Assembly: GCA_902526175.1 (NCBI GenBank)
Contig: CABZJY010000012.1
Coordinates: 1-41,237 of the forward strand
Length of the DNA: 41,237 bases
From: an uncultured Alphaproteobacteria bacterium
GTDB taxonomy: Bacteria > Pseudomonadota > Alphaproteobacteria > Methylaequorales > Methylaequoraceae
Reading direction: 5' to 3'
In this document: positions 32,147 through 40,699 of the stretch, in pieces
Layout of the letters: the number at the start of each line of letters is the position of its first letter
Numbering within the stretch: the first letter of the stretch is position 1
Translations under genes and position numbers: made by a program
Notes under the pieces: generated by a model
The model's input: only the letters and a program-made list of their open reading frames with translations
What the model was told of the DNA's origin: nothing
Databases searched by the model: none

Positions 32147-32881
32147 ATGACAATAAGAGATTCAGGATTTATTATCAGTCAAAAGAAGTTTAGTGAAAAT
32201 CTGATTCTCATAAATATATTGTCGAAAAATTACGGATTAATAAAAGGTTTTTCAAGGATACAGAAAAAAAAAAAATTTATATTATTTGAAAATGTAGAAT
32301 TTAATTTGAGATTAAAAAATCGGGACAATTTAGGATTTCTTAATATTGAAACTAATTATAATTTATTTGATTTTAATGAAGAACTTTTGTCACTTCTTAT
32401 TAAGGCATCAATTGGTGAGTTGTGTATGATGTTTCTTCCAACAAATGAACAAAATGTAGATATATATAACGATGTTAGTAAAATTTTTGATTATTTAAGC
32501 AAAAATTCTAGTTTAGGTGTTTTAGAAAAATGTAAAGAATATATTTTATTTGAAGTCAAATTTTTAGAGAATATTGGTTATGGATTAAGTTATTCAAAAT
32601 GTGTGGTGACTGGAAGTACTAGAAATCTAAAATATATATCTCCTAAAACAGGGTGCGCTGTTACAGGTGACGAAGGTAACCCGTACAAGTCTAAACTTTT
32701 TACATTACCAAGTTTTTTTTTAACTAAAAAAAGTTTATTACACTCAATAGAACTTAATGAAGGCTTTAGAATAACAACGCATTTTCTTAACAAAGCAAAA
32801 AATGGAATGTCAATTAATAATAAAAAAATGATTTTTAGAAAAGAAATTTTAAATAAATTAAATGAAAGACTAAAGCTCTAA
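32147..32881 (+). CDS. recO: DNA repair protein RecO
   Basis: Helps load RecA onto single-stranded DNA with RecR in the RecF pathway. In its 244 residues an N-terminal OB-fold (RDSGFIISQKKFSENLILIN, then LSKNYGLIKGFSR) is followed by a helical domain. YSKCVVTGSTRNLKYISPKT and GCAVTGDEGNPYKSKLFTLP belong to the alphaproteobacterial RecO pattern. Sequence is less conserved than for its neighbours, as usual for RecO. It ends the housekeeping run; its stop overlaps that of the convergent bpt by three bases. Confidence 0.93.
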   Translation: MTIRDSGFIISQKKFSENLILINILSKNYGLIKGFSRIQKKKKFILFENVEFNLRLKNRDNLGFLNIETNYNLFDFNEELLSLLIKASIGELCMMFLPTNEQNVDIYNDVSKIFDYLSKNSSLGVLEKCKEYILFEVKFLENIGYGLSYSKCVVTGSTRNLKYISPKTGCAVTGDEGNPYKSKLFTLPSFFLTKKSLLHSIELNEGFRITTHFLNKAKNGMSINNKKMIFRKEILNKLNERLKL

Positions 32882-33591
32882 GCAGAAACCCAGTTTCCAT
32901 CAATAAACAATTGGATACTGTTAAATGATTTTTTGTAATTCATTTTTTTCGATTCCTTAACCCAATATCCTAAATATAAATATTGTTTCTGCATTTTTCT
33001 AACTTGTTCAATTGATTTTAATATCAAGTAAATACCTAAACCATTCTTAGAAAGTGTAGGATCAAAAAAACTATACACTGCTGATAAAGCGTCACTCATT
33101 TCGTCAAGTAATATTGATCCAATTAAATTATTTGAAGGAGAAATAATGTCATAAATTATACTCTTGGATGGAGTGTTATAAAAAAAATTATTAAAATCTT
33201 TTTTAGTCATTTTTAACATCATTCCTTCAGAGTGCCTAAATTGAAGATATTTTCTAAATAGCAGATACCTCTCTTCTTCTCTATTAAGTTCTTTTTGTAC
33301 AAATCTTATTTGTTTATTCTTATTTATATTTCTTTTTTGACTTTTGGATGGTGAAAAGTTCCTAATATTTATCCTAGTCGAAATACATTTTGAACAATCT
33401 TTACAAATAGGTAAATACATGTAGTCAATATTTCTCCTGAACCCAAGTTTTGTTAATTTATCAATTATCCTGAAATTATTCTTTTTATTAATTGGCAACA
33501 AAAGTCTTTCCTCATAGTTGTCTTTGATATAGGAGCATTTTAGAGGTTTTGTTTTCAAAAAAGTTTGAGCTATAGTTTTTTCAAGTTTCAT
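32878..33591 (-). CDS. bpt: Aspartate/glutamate leucyltransferase (Bpt) or arginyltransferase
   Basis: Adds an amino acid from a charged tRNA to proteins with acidic N-termini, marking them for the N-end rule pathway. In its 237 residues the N-terminal YMYLPICKDCSKCISTRINI carries the cysteine cluster of the ATE/Bpt family. The C-terminal acyltransferase-like part has MSDALSAVYSFFDPTLSKNG, then LGIYLILKSIEQVRKMQKQY and YLGYWVKESKKMNYKKSF. Leucine rather than arginine as donor is the usual finding for bacterial Bpt but cannot be settled by eye. It is last in the sgaA operon, three bases after the glycerate kinase gene. Confidence 0.92.
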   Translation of the reverse strand: MKLEKTIAQTFLKTKPLKCSYIKDNYEERLLLPINKKNNFRIIDKLTKLGFRRNIDYMYLPICKDCSKCISTRINIRNFSPSKSQKRNINKNKQIRFVQKELNREEERYLLFRKYLQFRHSEGMMLKMTKKDFNNFFYNTPSKSIIYDIISPSNNLIGSILLDEMSDALSAVYSFFDPTLSKNGLGIYLILKSIEQVRKMQKQYLYLGYWVKESKKMNYKKSFNSIQLFIDGNWVSA

Positions 33592-33594
33592 CTT

Positions 33595-34932
33595 TTATAA
33601 AAGTGCAAAAATTTGTATATCCGCAACATTAGTATTTGTCCCCTTGATTTTAATATGAGAATCTATTTTTTCCAGTACAAAGTATGAATTATTATTTCTT
33701 AGTTCTTTTTCACAATCAACATTTGCCTTATTACATAACTCTAAGGTATTTTCACTAACAATTCCTCCAGCCGAATCAGTTGGACCATCTCTTCCATCTG
33801 TGCCACCAGAAAGAAAAAAAAATTTTTTTTTGGGCATTAACTTTTTCATAAATAAGCACACATAAAGTGCAAATTCTTGATTTCTGCCACCTTTACCATT
33901 CCCAACAATTTTAACTGTAGTTTCGCCACCTGATAAAAGTATTAATGGATTTTTAGTTTTATGAGTACTAACATACTTTACGAGATCAAAAGCTATTTCT
34001 TTTACATCACCCTCAATATTTTTTTTCCAGAATCTGCATTCTATATTACTATTTAAAGAATTTAAGTGTCCTTTTATACAATCTAAACTAATAGAATTTG
34101 AGGCAATAATTGAATTGGAGCAATTCCTAAAGATTCTGTTATTTTTTTTTGGTGTTTCAAGATCAGGATTTTTTAAACCAACTGAAAGGTAGTGTTTAAT
34201 ATTTTTAGGAAAAGCATTCCAAATATTATATTCTTTACTAATCGAGATAGCATTTTCAAAAGTTGTACTATCAGGAACAGTTAGCCCACTTGAGATTGAA
34301 GACAAATCATCTCCAACAACATCTGATATTATTAATGAAGTAGTAGTCGCTGGATAACTATGTTTTAAAAAATTACCACCTTTAAGACATGACAAATGTT
34401 TTCTAACTGTATTAATCTCTTTAATATTTGCTCCACTTGATAGTAGCATTTGATTAACACATATCTTATCTCCTAAACTTATTGAGTTTGGAGGGCTTGG
34501 GAGCATTGCTGATCCCCCACCAGATAACATTAAAACAATCAAGTCTTTTTCATCAAAAGATTTTAAATAATCTACTAAAAAACTTGATGCTTCAAGTCCT
34601 TTTTCATCTGGTAAAGGGTGACCTGAAAAAAAACAATGAAAGTTTTCAACAGTCTTAAAATTCTCTCTATTTACTACAAGAAAGCCCTTTTTTACTTTAA
34701 AATTAAATTTAGAGTAATTTTTTTTCAATACTTCATTAAAACATTTCGCCATTTCAACTGAAGCTTTACCAATACATATTGGAATAATAGATTCAAATTT
34801 ATCAAATTTTTTATCTCCAATATGAATTTCATTCGATCCAACAATTTTGATGTGTTTTGATATCAAACTTTTTGGCTTTACTTCCTCAATACCTAAGTTA
34901 AAAATCCTAAGAAGTAAATCTTTATCAATCAA
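33595..34932 (-). CDS. gckA: Glycerate 2-kinase (GckA/TtuD, MOFRL family)
   Basis: Phosphorylates D-glycerate to 2-phosphoglycerate, which enters central metabolism through enolase. In its 445 residues the N-terminal domain has IPICIGKASVEMAKCFNEVL and SGHPLPDEKGLEASSFLVDY, then LIVLMLSGGGSAMLPSPPNS. The C-terminal MOFRL domain has KNPLILLSGGETTVKIVGNG, then GGRNQEFALYVCLF and LSGGTDGRDGPTDSAGGIV. It comes 30 bases after hydroxypyruvate reductase and completes the serine-to-glycolysis branch encoded here. Confidence 0.94.
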   Translation of the reverse strand: MIDKDLLLRIFNLGIEEVKPKSLISKHIKIVGSNEIHIGDKKFDKFESIIPICIGKASVEMAKCFNEVLKKNYSKFNFKVKKGFLVVNRENFKTVENFHCFFSGHPLPDEKGLEASSFLVDYLKSFDEKDLIVLMLSGGGSAMLPSPPNSISLGDKICVNQMLLSSGANIKEINTVRKHLSCLKGGNFLKHSYPATTTSLIISDVVGDDLSSISSGLTVPDSTTFENAISISKEYNIWNAFPKNIKHYLSVGLKNPDLETPKKNNRIFRNCSNSIIASNSISLDCIKGHLNSLNSNIECRFWKKNIEGDVKEIAFDLVKYVSTHKTKNPLILLSGGETTVKIVGNGKGGRNQEFALYVCLFMKKLMPKKKFFFLSGGTDGRDGPTDSAGGIVSENTLELCNKANVDCEKELRNNNSYFVLEKIDSHIKIKGTNTNVADIQIFALL

Positions 34933-34962
34933 TGCTTTTATTTCTTTAAAGTTTTTATTTAA

Positions 34963-35934
34963 CTATACAACTCGATCGAGGGGTTCATTATCATTAAAAA
35001 AAGCTGTTATATTGTCATAAACCCTTAAACCCATAGCCTCTCTTGTTTCTTCTGTAGCGCTTCCAAGGTGAGGCAATAAAAAAACATTCTTTAAATTTTT
35101 TAATTTTTCAGGAACTGTCGGTTCATTTAGATATACATCTAAACCTGCACCTTTTATTTGATTATTTTCAAGTGCTTTTATTAAGTCTTCTTCAACTACA
35201 ATATCTCCTCTAGCAGTATTTATTAAATAAGCACTAGACTTCATTTTCTCTAGCTTTTCAGTATTGATTAAGCCCTGAGTTTCAGGTGTAGATGGACAAT
35301 GAAGTGAAACAAAGTCTGAGACAGATAATAAATCTTCAATTGAATCACTGGATGTCGCTGAAAATTTTTCAATTATCTCTTTGTTTTTAAAATATGGATC
35401 AAAAAAAATAATCTTCATACCAAAACCAAAATGTGCTTTTTTTGCCATTGCTTGAGCTATTCTTCCCATGCCTATAAGACCAAGAACTTTTCCTGTAACT
35501 TTTGTACCCATCATGTGGGTAGGTCTCCAGCCAACCCATTCAGTGTTTCTGACATGTGGTTCACCTTCACTTGCTCTTCTAGCAATTCCTAACATTAGTA
35601 GCATTGCGATGTCTGCAGTGCAATCTGTTAAAACTTCTGGGGTATTGGTAACAACAATGCCGTTATCTTTTGCAGAATCAATATCAATGTTATTAAATCC
35701 TACGCCAAAGTTACCAACAATTTTGACTCTTCTGTTCTCAACAGCGAGAATATTGTTGGAAATTTTATCAGTTACTGTAGGAAGCAAAGCGTCGTAGTTC
35801 AGCATTGCCTCCTTTAATTGTTCTTCATTAAGTGGGATATCAGCGAGGTTTAGAGTTGCATCAAATTTTTCACTAAGTTTTTTTTCAACTGAATCAGGCC
35901 ACTTCCTTGTTACCAATACTTTGAATTTTTGCAT
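34963..35934 (-). CDS. hprA: Glyoxylate/hydroxypyruvate reductase (D-isomer dehydrogenase family)
   Basis: Reduces hydroxypyruvate to D-glycerate with NAD(P)H; family members also reduce glyoxylate. A 323-residue protein with the substrate-side NFGVGFNNIDIDSAKDNGIV, the nucleotide-binding VLGLIGMGRIAQAMAKKAHF (150-170), the catalytic arginine in INTARGDIVVEEDLI, and the conserved Glu and His in LNEPTVPEKL and LLPHLGSATEETREAMG. It overlaps the end of the aminotransferase gene by 41 bases, an unusually long overlap. Its start (ATG at 35934) is well placed against the family N-terminus. The gene order makes hydroxypyruvate the likely substrate. Confidence 0.92.
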   Translation of the reverse strand: MQKFKVLVTRKWPDSVEKKLSEKFDATLNLADIPLNEEQLKEAMLNYDALLPTVTDKISNNILAVENRRVKIVGNFGVGFNNIDIDSAKDNGIVVTNTPEVLTDCTADIAMLLMLGIARRASEGEPHVRNTEWVGWRPTHMMGTKVTGKVLGLIGMGRIAQAMAKKAHFGFGMKIIFFDPYFKNKEIIEKFSATSSDSIEDLLSVSDFVSLHCPSTPETQGLINTEKLEKMKSSAYLINTARGDIVVEEDLIKALENNQIKGAGLDVYLNEPTVPEKLKNLKNVFLLPHLGSATEETREAMGLRVYDNITAFFNDNEPLDRVV

Positions 35935-37120
35935 CTTTATCTAAAGCCTTTCTCCAATATTCAGAAGCAGCGGATACACCACTTCCTGGTTGTACATTTA
36001 TGCCTGAATCAATCATAGCCATTTCAGCACCGTTAATAGCAGCAGAAGCTTGTAGCTCGTTTAAATCACCAAGATGACCGATTCTAAAAACTTTACCTGC
36101 AACTTTAGTTAAACCTGCACCTAATGATAAGTGGTATTTATTAAAAGCTGTAGATATAACCTCTTTTGCATCCTTATCTTCAGGAACAACTATTGCAGTA
36201 ACAGTATCAGAATGCCAATACTCATCTTGAGCACAAAGTTTTAGACCCCAACCTTCTATTACAGCTTTCCTGACACCTTCGGCAATACGATGATGTCTTT
36301 TAAATACATTTTCTAATCCCTCTTCAAATAGCATGTTACAAGATTCTTGCAGAGCGCGTAACATTGGAATTTGTGGAGTGTAAGGAAAATACCCATCTTT
36401 ATTTGTTGCAATCTGATCTTCCCATGAATAATAACACCTCTTTAGTTTTGCAGATTTATGGGCTTCAAGTGCTTTTTGACTTACGCACATTATTGCCATT
36501 CCGGAGGGGAGCATAAACCCTTTCTGAGAACCAGATATAGCACAATCAACTTTCCATTCTTCCATTTTAAAATCAATAGAAGCAATAGAACTAACCCCAT
36601 CAACAAATAATAAGGCAGGATGATTTGCAGCATCAATTGCAGCTCTCACATCTTCAACGTGAGAGGTAACGCCTGTTGCCGTTTCATTTTGTGTAACACA
36701 CACGACTTTAATTTCTTTATTGACGTCTTCTTTAAGTATTTTTTCTATATCTTCAGGAGGAGTTCCAGTACCCCACTCACGATCAATGATTTGTGCATCC
36801 AGACCTAATCTTTCAAACATATCCGCCCACAGATGACTGAATTGACCATATCTGTATATGAGAACTTTTTCATTTGGAGACATTGTATTGATTATAGCTG
36901 ATTCCCAGGCACCAGTCCCTGAACCTGGAAACAAGAATACTTGACCAGTTTCTGATTTAAACACTTTTTTAACATCGTTATACAAAGGAAGAGTTAGTTC
37001 AGGTATTTCTGGGTTCCTTTGATCCTCTGAAGAGATATGCATTGCGTTAAGTATCCTTTCAGGTATGTTGGTAGGACCTGGAATGAATATGTGAAATCTT
37101 CCTGGATGTTTTCTTGTCAT
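35894..37120 (-). CDS. sgaA: Serine-glyoxylate aminotransferase
   Basis: Class V PLP enzyme converting L-serine and glyoxylate to hydroxypyruvate and glycine. A 408-residue protein: GRFHIFIPGPTNIPERILNA at the start, LFPGSGTGAWESAIINTMSP for cofactor binding, VTQNETATGVTSHVEDVRAA, FVDGVSSIASIDFKMEEW, and the PLP lysine in SGSQKGFMLP (Lys200). It closely follows the SgaA pattern of serine-cycle bacteria. A TAGGAG site precedes the ATG and a good sigma-70 promoter lies upstream. It leads the operon sgaA-hprA-gckA-bpt. Confidence 0.94.
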   Translation of the reverse strand: MTRKHPGRFHIFIPGPTNIPERILNAMHISSEDQRNPEIPELTLPLYNDVKKVFKSETGQVFLFPGSGTGAWESAIINTMSPNEKVLIYRYGQFSHLWADMFERLGLDAQIIDREWGTGTPPEDIEKILKEDVNKEIKVVCVTQNETATGVTSHVEDVRAAIDAANHPALLFVDGVSSIASIDFKMEEWKVDCAISGSQKGFMLPSGMAIMCVSQKALEAHKSAKLKRCYYSWEDQIATNKDGYFPYTPQIPMLRALQESCNMLFEEGLENVFKRHHRIAEGVRKAVIEGWGLKLCAQDEYWHSDTVTAIVVPEDKDAKEVISTAFNKYHLSLGAGLTKVAGKVFRIGHLGDLNELQASAAINGAEMAMIDSGINVQPGSGVSAASEYWRKALDKDAKIQSIGNKEVA

Positions 37121-37155
37121 AATAATCTCCTAAATTTATAATTGCTTAATATCTT

Positions 37156-37185
37156 ATTATAATGTATTAATCTTGTAAAATTCAA
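37156..37185 (-). promoter_or_regulatory. Sigma-70 promoter of the sgaA operon
   Basis: On the minus strand TTGAAT (37180-37185) and a perfect TATAAT (37156-37161) are 18 bases apart. The predicted start near 37149 leaves a leader of about 29 bases with TAGGAG before the ATG. No riboswitch-like structure is visible in so short a leader. Confidence 0.65.
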
Positions 37186-37194
37186 AAATCAAGT

Positions 37195-38196
37195 TTAATA
37201 TTTTAACCATTCGGAAACTTCTTCAGTAAAATACGAAAAAATCAAGCTTGCCCCAGCTCTTTTGATACAATTTAAGCTCTCAACTACCACGTTCTTAAAA
37301 TTAAATATTTCATTAAGTGAAGCCATCTTCAACATATAATATTCACCGCTAACTTGATATGCAGCAATCGGCACATTTATTTTTTCTTTTGCTTCTTTGA
37401 TTATATCTAGATAAAAAGAAGCTGGTTTTACCATGATTATGTCTGAACCCTCCGAAATATCTTCGTGAATTTTTCGAATTGCATTTAGAGTATTCCTTAC
37501 ATCTAGTTGATAATATTCTTTGGAACTCGACCCTAAATTTTTTTCACTCCCTAATGCTTCCCTAAAAGGTTTGTATAATTCAGAACAATATTTTGCTGAG
37601 TAAGAAATAATACAAATATCTTCATAATTATTTTTTTCTAAACAATTTCTGATTATTTTAATACGTCCGTCCATCATGTCACTGGGTGCAATAATTTTTG
37701 CTCCAGCCCTTGCAAAATTTAATGACATTTCAGCTAATTTGTTTATTGTAAGATCATTTAAGATTTTTCCATTTTCGTCAATAAGACCATCATGTCCTGA
37801 TAAAGTGTAAGCATCTAATGCAACATCGCAAATAATAGGAAAATTTGGGAATTCTTTCGATAGCATCCTCAAACACCTGCATATTAAATTATTTGAGTTA
37901 GTTGATTCGTCTCCTCCATTATTTTTTTTTTGAGGATCTACCTTAGGGAAAAGAGCTATTGATTTTATGCCTTTATTAATTAGTATTTCTACTTCTTTAA
38001 TGATGTCACATTCTTTTTTTCGAAATATGCCTGGCATTTTATTAATTTTTAGATCTTTATCTTGATCTTCAGTTACAAATATAGGCATTACAAGATCATT
38101 CATAGTAATGTTATTTTCAGAGACTAAATCTCTAATATTACTGCTACTTCTAAGTCTTTGACTTCTTACAAATGGGAATCCGGAAGTTTCAGACAT
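37195..38196 (-). CDS. hemB: Delta-aminolevulinic acid dehydratase (porphobilinogen synthase)
   Basis: Joins two 5-aminolevulinate molecules to porphobilinogen in haem synthesis. A 333-residue TIM-barrel with FPFVRSQRLRSSSNIRDLVS at the start, APSDMMDGRIKIIRNCL, and the two active-site lysines in SYSAKYCS and MVKPASFYLD. The loop that holds a three-cysteine zinc site in other forms reads CDVALDAYTLSGHDG, with only one Cys and two Asp. This marks the magnesium-type enzyme known from Bradyrhizobium and other alphaproteobacteria. It follows metY after seven bases and has no promoter of its own. Confidence 0.95.
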   Translation of the reverse strand: MSETSGFPFVRSQRLRSSSNIRDLVSENNITMNDLVMPIFVTEDQDKDLKINKMPGIFRKKECDIIKEVEILINKGIKSIALFPKVDPQKKNNGGDESTNSNNLICRCLRMLSKEFPNFPIICDVALDAYTLSGHDGLIDENGKILNDLTINKLAEMSLNFARAGAKIIAPSDMMDGRIKIIRNCLEKNNYEDICIISYSAKYCSELYKPFREALGSEKNLGSSSKEYYQLDVRNTLNAIRKIHEDISEGSDIIMVKPASFYLDIIKEAKEKINVPIAAYQVSGEYYMLKMASLNEIFNFKNVVVESLNCIKRAGASLIFSYFTEEVSEWLKY

Positions 38197-38203
38197 AACA
38201 AGT

Positions 38204-39481
38204 TTAAGATTTGTTTAAAGCCTGTTCAATGTCTTCAATTATATCGTCAATGTGCTCAATCCCAATTGACAATCTAACGTACCCAGGAGTAACACCTGCT
38301 GCAATCTGCTCATCTGCAGATAATTGAGAATGAGTTGTTGATGAAGGATGAATTGCTAAAGATCTAGAGTCACCTATATTAGCAACGTGATAAAGTAGAT
38401 TTAGATTATCTATGAATTTTTTACCAGAATCTGCTCCATTTTTTAATTCGAATCCGACAAGTGCACCGAAGCCATTTTTTAAATAATCATTAGCACGTTT
38501 TAAGTATTCGTCTTTCATATGAGACGGATAAATAACCTTTGATACCTTATCATGTTTGCTGAGGTAATCAGCAACCTTTTTAGCATTTTCACAGTGTCTT
38601 TCCATTCGTAAAGGTAATGTTTCAAGCCCTTGAATAAATGTGAAAGCGTTAAATGGACTCATTGCGGATCCAAGATCTCTTAATAAAGTAACTCTTGCTT
38701 TCAAGATATAGGCAATGGGACCAAGTGGTTTTGCAGCTTGAGTCCAAACGGCACCGTGATAACTTGGATCAGGCTTGTTCAACATTGGGAATCTATCTCC
38801 AGCTTTCTCCCAATCAAAATTTCCGCCATCAATTAAAAGACCACCGATAGAAACTCCATGACCACCAATATATTTAGTTGTTGAATAAACTACTATTGCA
38901 GCACCGTGGTCGAGTGGCTTAGAAATTAGTGGGGCTGCAGTGTTATCCATTATTAGAGGAACGTTATGTTTTCTTCCAATATCTGCTACTTCCTTGATTG
39001 GAAATACTTCAAGTTTAGGATTCGGGAGTGTTTCTGCATATATGCATCTTGTTTTTTCGTCAATTGCATTTTCAAAATCTTCAGGTTTCTTGGGATCAAC
39101 AAACCTGCACTCAATACCCATGTCTTTAAATGTATTTGAAAATAGATTCCATGTTCCACCGTACAAATCAGTTGAGCTAACAAAATTGTCTCCAGCATGA
39201 CAAATATTTTGTACTGCAAATGCAGATGCAGATTGCCCTGAACTAACTGCAAGAGCTGCAACTCCTCCATCAATTTTGGAAATCCTTGATTCGAGTACAG
39301 CAACTGTTGGATTCATAATCCTTGTATAAATATTACCTAGCTCTTGCAAACTAAATAATTTTGATGCATGCTCTGTGTTGTCAAATTGGTATGATGTAGT
39401 TTGGTATATTGGGACTGCAACTGACGTAGTGCTCTCATCTCTTCTATGTCCCTCATGTAGAACGATTGTTTCTGGTTTCAT
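38204..39481 (-). CDS. metY: O-acetylhomoserine sulfhydrylase MetY
   Basis: PLP enzyme making homocysteine from O-acetylhomoserine and sulfide. About 425 residues with MKPETIVLHEGHRRDESTTS at the start, PIYQTTSYQFDNTEHA, YTRIMNPTVAVLE, SGQSASAFAVQNI, and the PLP lysine in YSTTKYIGGHG. The C-terminal ADEQIAAGVTPGYVRLSIGI is typical of this group, and the long insert after the PLP lysine separates it from MetB and MetC. I prefer the ATG at 39481, which has AGAGAG before it and matches the family start; an ATG at 39493 adds four residues. It heads metY-hemB and diverges from bioF. Confidence 0.92.
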   Translation of the reverse strand: MKPETIVLHEGHRRDESTTSVAVPIYQTTSYQFDNTEHASKLFSLQELGNIYTRIMNPTVAVLESRISKIDGGVAALAVSSGQSASAFAVQNICHAGDNFVSSTDLYGGTWNLFSNTFKDMGIECRFVDPKKPEDFENAIDEKTRCIYAETLPNPKLEVFPIKEVADIGRKHNVPLIMDNTAAPLISKPLDHGAAIVVYSTTKYIGGHGVSIGGLLIDGGNFDWEKAGDRFPMLNKPDPSYHGAVWTQAAKPLGPIAYILKARVTLLRDLGSAMSPFNAFTFIQGLETLPLRMERHCENAKKVADYLSKHDKVSKVIYPSHMKDEYLKRANDYLKNGFGALVGFELKNGADSGKKFIDNLNLLYHVANIGDSRSLAIHPSSTTHSQLSADEQIAAGVTPGYVRLSIGIEHIDDIIEDIEQALNKS

Positions 39482-39516
39482 TTGCTCTCTCATTTTGCTA
39501 AAATTTGGAATAATAT

Positions 39517-39545
39517 ATATTAGACTGTGCTTACATTTAATTCAA
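39517..39545 (-). promoter_or_regulatory. Candidate promoter of metY-hemB
   Basis: On the minus strand TTGAAT (39540-39545) and TAATAT (39517-39522) are separated by 17 bases, with a predicted start near 39510. It overlaps the start of bioF on the other strand, so the two divergent units share their control region. No SAM riboswitch fits in the short leader. Confidence 0.5.
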
Positions 39546-40699
39546 ATAATAAAAAAAATAGAAAATTAAAGAGAATTTCTCTGAGTACCAATAAATCAAA
39601 CTCTAATTTACATAGTAAAATTTTATATAACGGCCAGTTTGTTTACAATTTTTCTAGTAATGATTATTTAGGATTGTCTAAGAGTCCAAAGCTTATCAAA
39701 GAATCTATTTCTTGGACAGAGAAGTTTGGTACTAGCCTGTCATCCTCAAGACTTGTTTCAGGAAATTTGGATTTAATTGAACAAATTGAAAATAAAATTA
39801 AATCTTTTTACCAAGCCGAAATGTGTTTGATTTTTGGTAGTGGATACCAGTTAAATATTTCTGTGATTCCATCAATTTTTGGAAATTTTTCAAGAAGTTC
39901 AGATGAATGTATAATTTTTAGTGATAAGCTAAATCATGCAAGTATTAATATTGGTTGTAAAATTTCAGGATTCAAAACTGTAAGATACAATCATCTTGAT
40001 ATGAATCATCTAGAATATTTTTTGTTAAAATTTAGGCATATAAAAAATAAATTAATAATATCAGAATCAGTTTTCAGTATGGACGGAGATGTAATTGATT
40101 TGGAATCGCTAAGAAATTTAGCTGAAAAATTTAATTGTTATTTATATATTGATGAAGCCCATGCAACAGGTATTTTGGGTAAAAGTGGTTATGGAATTAC
40201 TGCGCTAGAATCCAAAAAAAATAAAAAAGAAATTTCTATCGGTACATTTAGTAAGGCTTTTGGCTCATACGGATCATATATTTGTTGCTCCACTGAAATA
40301 GCGAAAAATTTAATTAATTTTTGTTCAGGTTTCATTTACACCACCGCATTACCTCCAAATGTACTAGGATCTATAAGCAAAGCAGTTGAAATGATGCCTG
40401 ATTTATTCGATAAAAGAAAAGAATTACTTGAAAACTCTAGTTTTTTAAGAAAAAAGTTAAATCAGCTGGGATACGATACACTTGATTCAAAAACAAATAT
40501 AATTCCAATGATAAATTCAAAAAAAACTGACTATAAAAAAATAAGTAATGTTTTATTAAAAAAGGGATTTTTTACATCAGCAATTATGACTCCAACCGTT
40601 CCATATGGTAAGGAAAGGATAAGACTTACCATTACTTCCCATATCAGTAAAAAAATAATTTTAAAATTTTTAGAAGCGTTACATTCCTTTGAAAAATAA
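39527..40699 (+). CDS. bioF: 8-amino-7-oxononanoate synthase
   Basis: PLP enzyme of the alpha-oxoamine synthase family that joins a pimeloyl thioester and alanine in biotin synthesis. A 390-residue protein with NFSSNDYLGLSKSPKLI, SSSRLVSGN, IFGSGYQLNI, the cofactor His in DKLNHASI, ESVFSMDGDVIDLESL, YIDEAHATGILG and the PLP lysine in GTFSKAFGSYG (Lys243). FIYTTALPP supports BioF over the related 5-aminolevulinate or 2-amino-3-ketobutyrate enzymes. The start is a GTG at 39527 without a ribosome site; a later start is possible since the first 20 residues are poorly conserved. It overlaps the next gene by 11 bases. Confidence 0.88.
   Translation: MLTFNSNNKKNRKLKRISLSTNKSNSNLHSKILYNGQFVYNFSSNDYLGLSKSPKLIKESISWTEKFGTSLSSSRLVSGNLDLIEQIENKIKSFYQAEMCLIFGSGYQLNISVIPSIFGNFSRSSDECIIFSDKLNHASINIGCKISGFKTVRYNHLDMNHLEYFLLKFRHIKNKLIISESVFSMDGDVIDLESLRNLAEKFNCYLYIDEAHATGILGKSGYGITALESKKNKKEISIGTFSKAFGSYGSYICCSTEIAKNLINFCSGFIYTTALPPNVLGSISKAVEMMPDLFDKRKELLENSSFLRKKLNQLGYDTLDSKTNIIPMINSKKTDYKKISNVLLKKGFFTSAIMTPTVPYGKERIRLTITSHISKKIILKFLEALHSFEK

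Noticed and set aside
38940-39303. Open frames on both strands inside metY
   Set aside because: metY has full family motifs over this stretch, so these are frame shadows.
39482-39526. SAM riboswitch before metY
   Set aside because: The leader is too short and shows no conserved SAM-II or SAM-V core.
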